The position numbers and the translations under genes were made by a program. 64,000 nucleotides of DNA from Pseudomonadota bacterium. GTDB lineage: Bacteria; Pseudomonadota; Gammaproteobacteria; Steroidobacterales; Steroidobacteraceae. This document shows positions 61,599-64,000 of this stretch, piece by piece (positions within the stretch are counted from its first letter, which is position 1; the number at the start of each line of letters is the position of its first letter). The notes below the pieces were generated by a model. It was given only the letters and a program-made list of their open reading frames with translations. It ran no database searches and was not told where the DNA came from. Location of the stretch: positions 124,001-188,000 of the forward strand of contig JAJZDX010000003.1 of assembly GCA_021805865.1 (NCBI GenBank). The letters run 5' to 3'.

Positions 61599-62501
61599 GT
61601 GCCCTTGAGCGAATCACCTGAAATGCATTGCGGCTTCGCGGCGCTCCTCGGTCGGCCGAATGTCGGCAAATCGACGCTGCTCAACGCGCTGGTGGGGCAG
61701 AAGCTGAGCATCGTGACGCCGCGGCCGCAGACCACCCGGCACCGGATCCTGGGGCTCGTGCAGCGGCCCGATGCGCAGATCGCCTTTGTCGACACCCCGG
61801 GCCTGCACCACCATGCGCGCCGGGCGCTCAACAAGGCCATGAACCGCACCGCCGCGGCGGCTCTGGGGGATGCGGACCTGGTGGTGATGGTGGTGCAGGC
61901 GCTCGCCTGGAGGGCCGAGGATGACCTCGTCCTGAGCCGCATCGCGCGCTCGGGAAAGCCCGTCGTGGTGGCCGTCAACAAGGTCGATCAGGTGCGGCCG
62001 AGGGAGCGGTTGCTGCCGTATCTCAAGCAACTTGGCGAGCGCCATGACTTCAAGGCCCTGGTGCCGGTGTCGGCGCTCAAGGGCAAGGGCCTCGAGGACC
62101 TCTTGAGCACCATCGCGGCGCAGCTGCCGCGCTCACCGCCGCTGTTCCCCCCGGACGAGCTGACGGACCGGGGCGTGAAGTTCCGCATCGCGGAGATGAT
62201 CCGGGAGAAGTTGACGCTCGAGCTTAACCAGGAGGTGCCCTACGGCATTGCGGTGGAGGTCGAGCGGCTCGCCGAGGAGGACGGACAGCTCGCCGTCGAC
62301 GCCTCGATCTGGGTGGACCGCGAGGGCCAGAAGCCGATCGTGATCGGGGCGGGCGGGGAGCGGCTGAAGCGGGTGGGCCGCTCCGCCCGGCTGGCGTTGA
62401 ATGCGCTGCTCGAGCGGCGGCTGCACCTTACGCTGTGGGTGAAGGTGCGCGAGAACTGGGCGGACAGCGCCCGCGCGCTGAAGGACCTGGGGCTCGAGTA
62501 G
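61599..62501 (+). CDS. era: GTPase Era
   Basis: Assembly GTPase for the 30S subunit that binds the 3' end of 16S rRNA. The 300-residue product has G1 LLGRPNVGKSTLLNAL (about 17-32), G2 with RPQTTRHRILG, G3 FVDTPGLHHH and G4 VAVNKVDQV. The C-terminal KH domain carries the GAGGERLKRVG loop. The start taken is GTG 61599; ATG 61623 would remove eight residues and cannot be excluded. Confidence 0.96.
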   Translation: MPLSESPEMHCGFAALLGRPNVGKSTLLNALVGQKLSIVTPRPQTTRHRILGLVQRPDAQIAFVDTPGLHHHARRALNKAMNRTAAAALGDADLVVMVVQALAWRAEDDLVLSRIARSGKPVVVAVNKVDQVRPRERLLPYLKQLGERHDFKALVPVSALKGKGLEDLLSTIAAQLPRSPPLFPPDELTDRGVKFRIAEMIREKLTLELNQEVPYGIAVEVERLAEEDGQLAVDASIWVDREGQKPIVIGAGGERLKRVGRSARLALNALLERRLHLTLWVKVRENWADSARALKDLGLE

Positions 62502-62507
62502 GAACCC

Positions 62508-63245
62508 ATGAGCGGGCAGTCCCGCCGTGTACAGCTCTCGCCGGGGTACCTGCTGCATCATCGGCCTTTCCGGGAGAGCGGCAGGATCCTGGAGGTGCTG
62601 GTGCGCGAGCACGGGCGCCTCACGCTGTTTGCCCGGGGCGTGAGCGGTCCGAAATCGAGGCTGGCGGCGGCGCTGCAGCCCTTCCAGCCGCTGCTGCTGT
62701 CGTTTCACCTCGGGCGCGAGGCCGGTCAGCTCTCGGGCGCGGAGTGCGCCGAGACCGTCTCCCCGCTGCCCCCGGGGAGCCTCATGGCGGCGTTCTACCT
62801 CAATGAGCTGCTGCTGAAGCTCACCTCGCGGCACGATCCGGCGCCGGAGCTGTTCGATGACTACCGCCGGGCGCTCGAGCGGTTTCGGGAAGGCGGGCCG
62901 CCGGAGCGGACGCTGCGTCTGTTCGAGCGCCGCCTGCTCTGGAGCCTGGGGTACGGCCTGACCCTCTCGGAGGAAAGCAACGGCAGCCTCATCGAGGAGG
63001 GGGGCTTTTACCGCTTTCGGCCCTCGCAGGGCCTGTACCGGGTGGGGGCCGATGATCCGGGGGCGCTCGCGGGCCGATCGCTGCTGGCGCTCGAGCGCGA
63101 GGCGCTCGAGGGGGAGCGGGCGCTCACCGATGCGCGCCGGCTCCTCAAGGCGGCGCTCGATGAGTGCCTGGAGGGCCGGGAGCTCGCGACGCGGCGGGTG
63201 GCGAGGGCGGTGGCGCGCAAGAGTTCGCATCCCGAGCGCGAGTAA
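62508..63245 (+). CDS. recO: DNA repair protein RecO
   Basis: Loads RecA with RecF/RecR and anneals strands. The 245-residue product begins with an OB-fold ([20 protein letters not shown], then [20 protein letters not shown]). A helical part follows ([20 protein letters not shown] and [15 protein letters not shown]). Zinc-finger cysteines seen in some RecO proteins are absent. It lies six bases after era. Confidence 0.94.
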   Translation: MSGQSRRVQLSPGYLLHHRPFRESGRILEVLVREHGRLTLFARGVSGPKSRLAAALQPFQPLLLSFHLGREAGQLSGAECAETVSPLPPGSLMAAFYLNELLLKLTSRHDPAPELFDDYRRALERFREGGPPERTLRLFERRLLWSLGYGLTLSEESNGSLIEEGGFYRFRPSQGLYRVGADDPGALAGRSLLALEREALEGERALTDARRLLKAALDECLEGRELATRRVARAVARKSSHPERE

Positions 63246-63301
63246 GCAAGAATTGTCCCGGTTGCCAGTCGGTTCGAGCGCCAAGCTCAAAGGACAGGTC
63301 A

Positions 63302-64000
63302 GTGACGCACTCATCCATCGCCTTAGGCGTGAACATCGACCACATCGCGACGCTGCGCCAGGCGCGCCGCGGGAGCTGTCCGGATCCGGTGCATGCCGCG
63401 CTCGCCGCCGAGATGGCCGGCGCCGACAGCATCACGCTGCACCTGCGTGAGGATCGCCGGCACATCCAGGATGCCGATGTGCGCGCGCTCAAGGGCCTGC
63501 TCAAGACACGCATGAACCTCGAGATGGCGGTGACGGAGGAAATGCTGGCCATCGCCTGCGAGGTGCGGCCCGCGCACTGCTGCCTGGTGCCGGAGAAGCG
63601 CCGGGAAATCACCACCGAGGGTGGTCTGGATGTGCTCTCCCAGGAGGCGAGGCTGCATCCGGCGCTCGAGCGGCTGCATGCGCACGGGGTGCGGGTGGCG
63701 CTGTTCATCGACCCGGATCCGCAGCAGGTGGAGGCGGCCTCGAGGGTCGCGGCGCCGGCCATCGAGCTGCACACCGGCGCCTACGCCGAGGCGAGCGGGG
63801 CGGGGAGGGCGAAGGAGCTCGAGCGCCTCATCGCCTGCGCCCGGCTCGGGGCGGGCCGCGGCATGGAGGTGCACGCCGGCCACGGCCTCGACTATCACAA
63901 CGTCGAGCCCGTCGCGGCCATCGCCGAGATCATCGAGCTGAACATCGGGCACGCGATCGTGGCGAGGGCCGTGTTCGAGGGCCTCGGCGCGGCGGTGCGC
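63302..64000 (+). CDS. pdxJ: Pyridoxine 5'-phosphate synthase (partial, runs off the window)
   Basis: Condenses 1-deoxyxylulose 5-phosphate with amino-oxo-propyl phosphate to form pyridoxine phosphate. The start is GTG 63302 with AAGGACAGGT upstream. 233 codons are visible without a stop, about ten short of the usual ~243. Typical segments are [37 protein letters not shown], the [12 protein letters not shown] stretch, [33 protein letters not shown] and [16 protein letters not shown]. Confidence 0.96.
   Translation, partial: MTHSSIALGVNIDHIATLRQARRGSCPDPVHAALAAEMAGADSITLHLREDRRHIQDADVRALKGLLKTRMNLEMAVTEEMLAIACEVRPAHCCLVPEKRREITTEGGLDVLSQEARLHPALERLHAHGVRVALFIDPDPQQVEAASRVAAPAIELHTGAYAEASGAGRAKELERLIACARLGAGRGMEVHAGHGLDYHNVEPVAAIAEIIELNIGHAIVARAVFEGLGAAVR

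Overview
The window is GC-rich, gene-dense bacterial chromosome. It looks like a Gram-negative gammaproteobacterium near the Xanthomonadales/Nevskiales. The evidence is the lipid A genes (lpxD, lpxA, lpxB), kdsA, BamA and an RpoE/RseA/RseB/RseP envelope-stress set. Further evidence is the order map-rpsB-tsf-pyrH-frr-uppS-cdsA-dxr-rseP-bamA-skp-lpxD-fabZ-lpxA-lpxB-rnhB-dnaE-accA-tilS-pyrG-kdsA-eno-ftsB-ispD-ispF-truD-surE-pcm. An rpfE-like gene beside recJ, with prfB and lysS downstream, and a UrcA-family gene also fit that group. Species cannot be read from the sequence. No tRNA, rRNA, CRISPR array, prophage or insertion sequence was seen.

Layout. 0.1-2.2 kb: a membrane-anchored serine/threonine protein kinase. 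2.3-7.8 kb (minus strand): map, glnD, dapC, dapD (methionine removal, nitrogen signalling, lysine/DAP synthesis). 8.0-37.9 kb (plus strand): a long housekeeping block for translation, UMP kinase, undecaprenyl and phospholipid precursors, MEP isoprenoid enzymes (dxr, ispD, ispF), outer-membrane assembly, lipid A, replication, fatty-acid synthesis, CTP, KDO and glycolysis, ending in surE-pcm. Many of these genes overlap by 1-8 bases (ATGA, GTGA, TGATG), as expected for coupled translation. One smr-type gene lies opposite, overlapping the end of truD.

37.9-48.7 kb is the least ordinary part. It holds a 500-bp gene-poor spacer, an Mth938-like gene, an rpfE-like gene, recJ, a urcA-like gene, three LuxR-type regulators (two are duplicates with almost identical HTH DNA), prfB with its programmed +1 frameshift, and lysS. 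48.8-50.7 kb: murI and ygfZ; ygfZ carries three copies of a 66-bp in-frame repeat. 50.8-54.8 kb: succinate dehydrogenase (sdhCDAB) bracketed by two small SdhA-maturation genes, an SDHAF4-like (DUF1674) gene and sdhE. 54.9-64 kb: rpoE-rseA-rseB-glutaredoxin, then lepA-lepB-DUF4845-rnc-era-recO-pdxJ; pdxJ runs off the window.

The main points beyond routine annotation are: a small dispersed intergenic inverted repeat in three copies; the LuxR cluster with signs of gene conversion, a C14 tract and an operator-like dyad; in-frame tandem repeats in dnaE, ygfZ and the kinase; a long C-terminal tail on ribosomal protein S2; a sigma-E-type promoter before rpoE; and the SDHAF4-like small gene before sdhC. 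All functions are from reading the translated sequence by eye; no database search was run.
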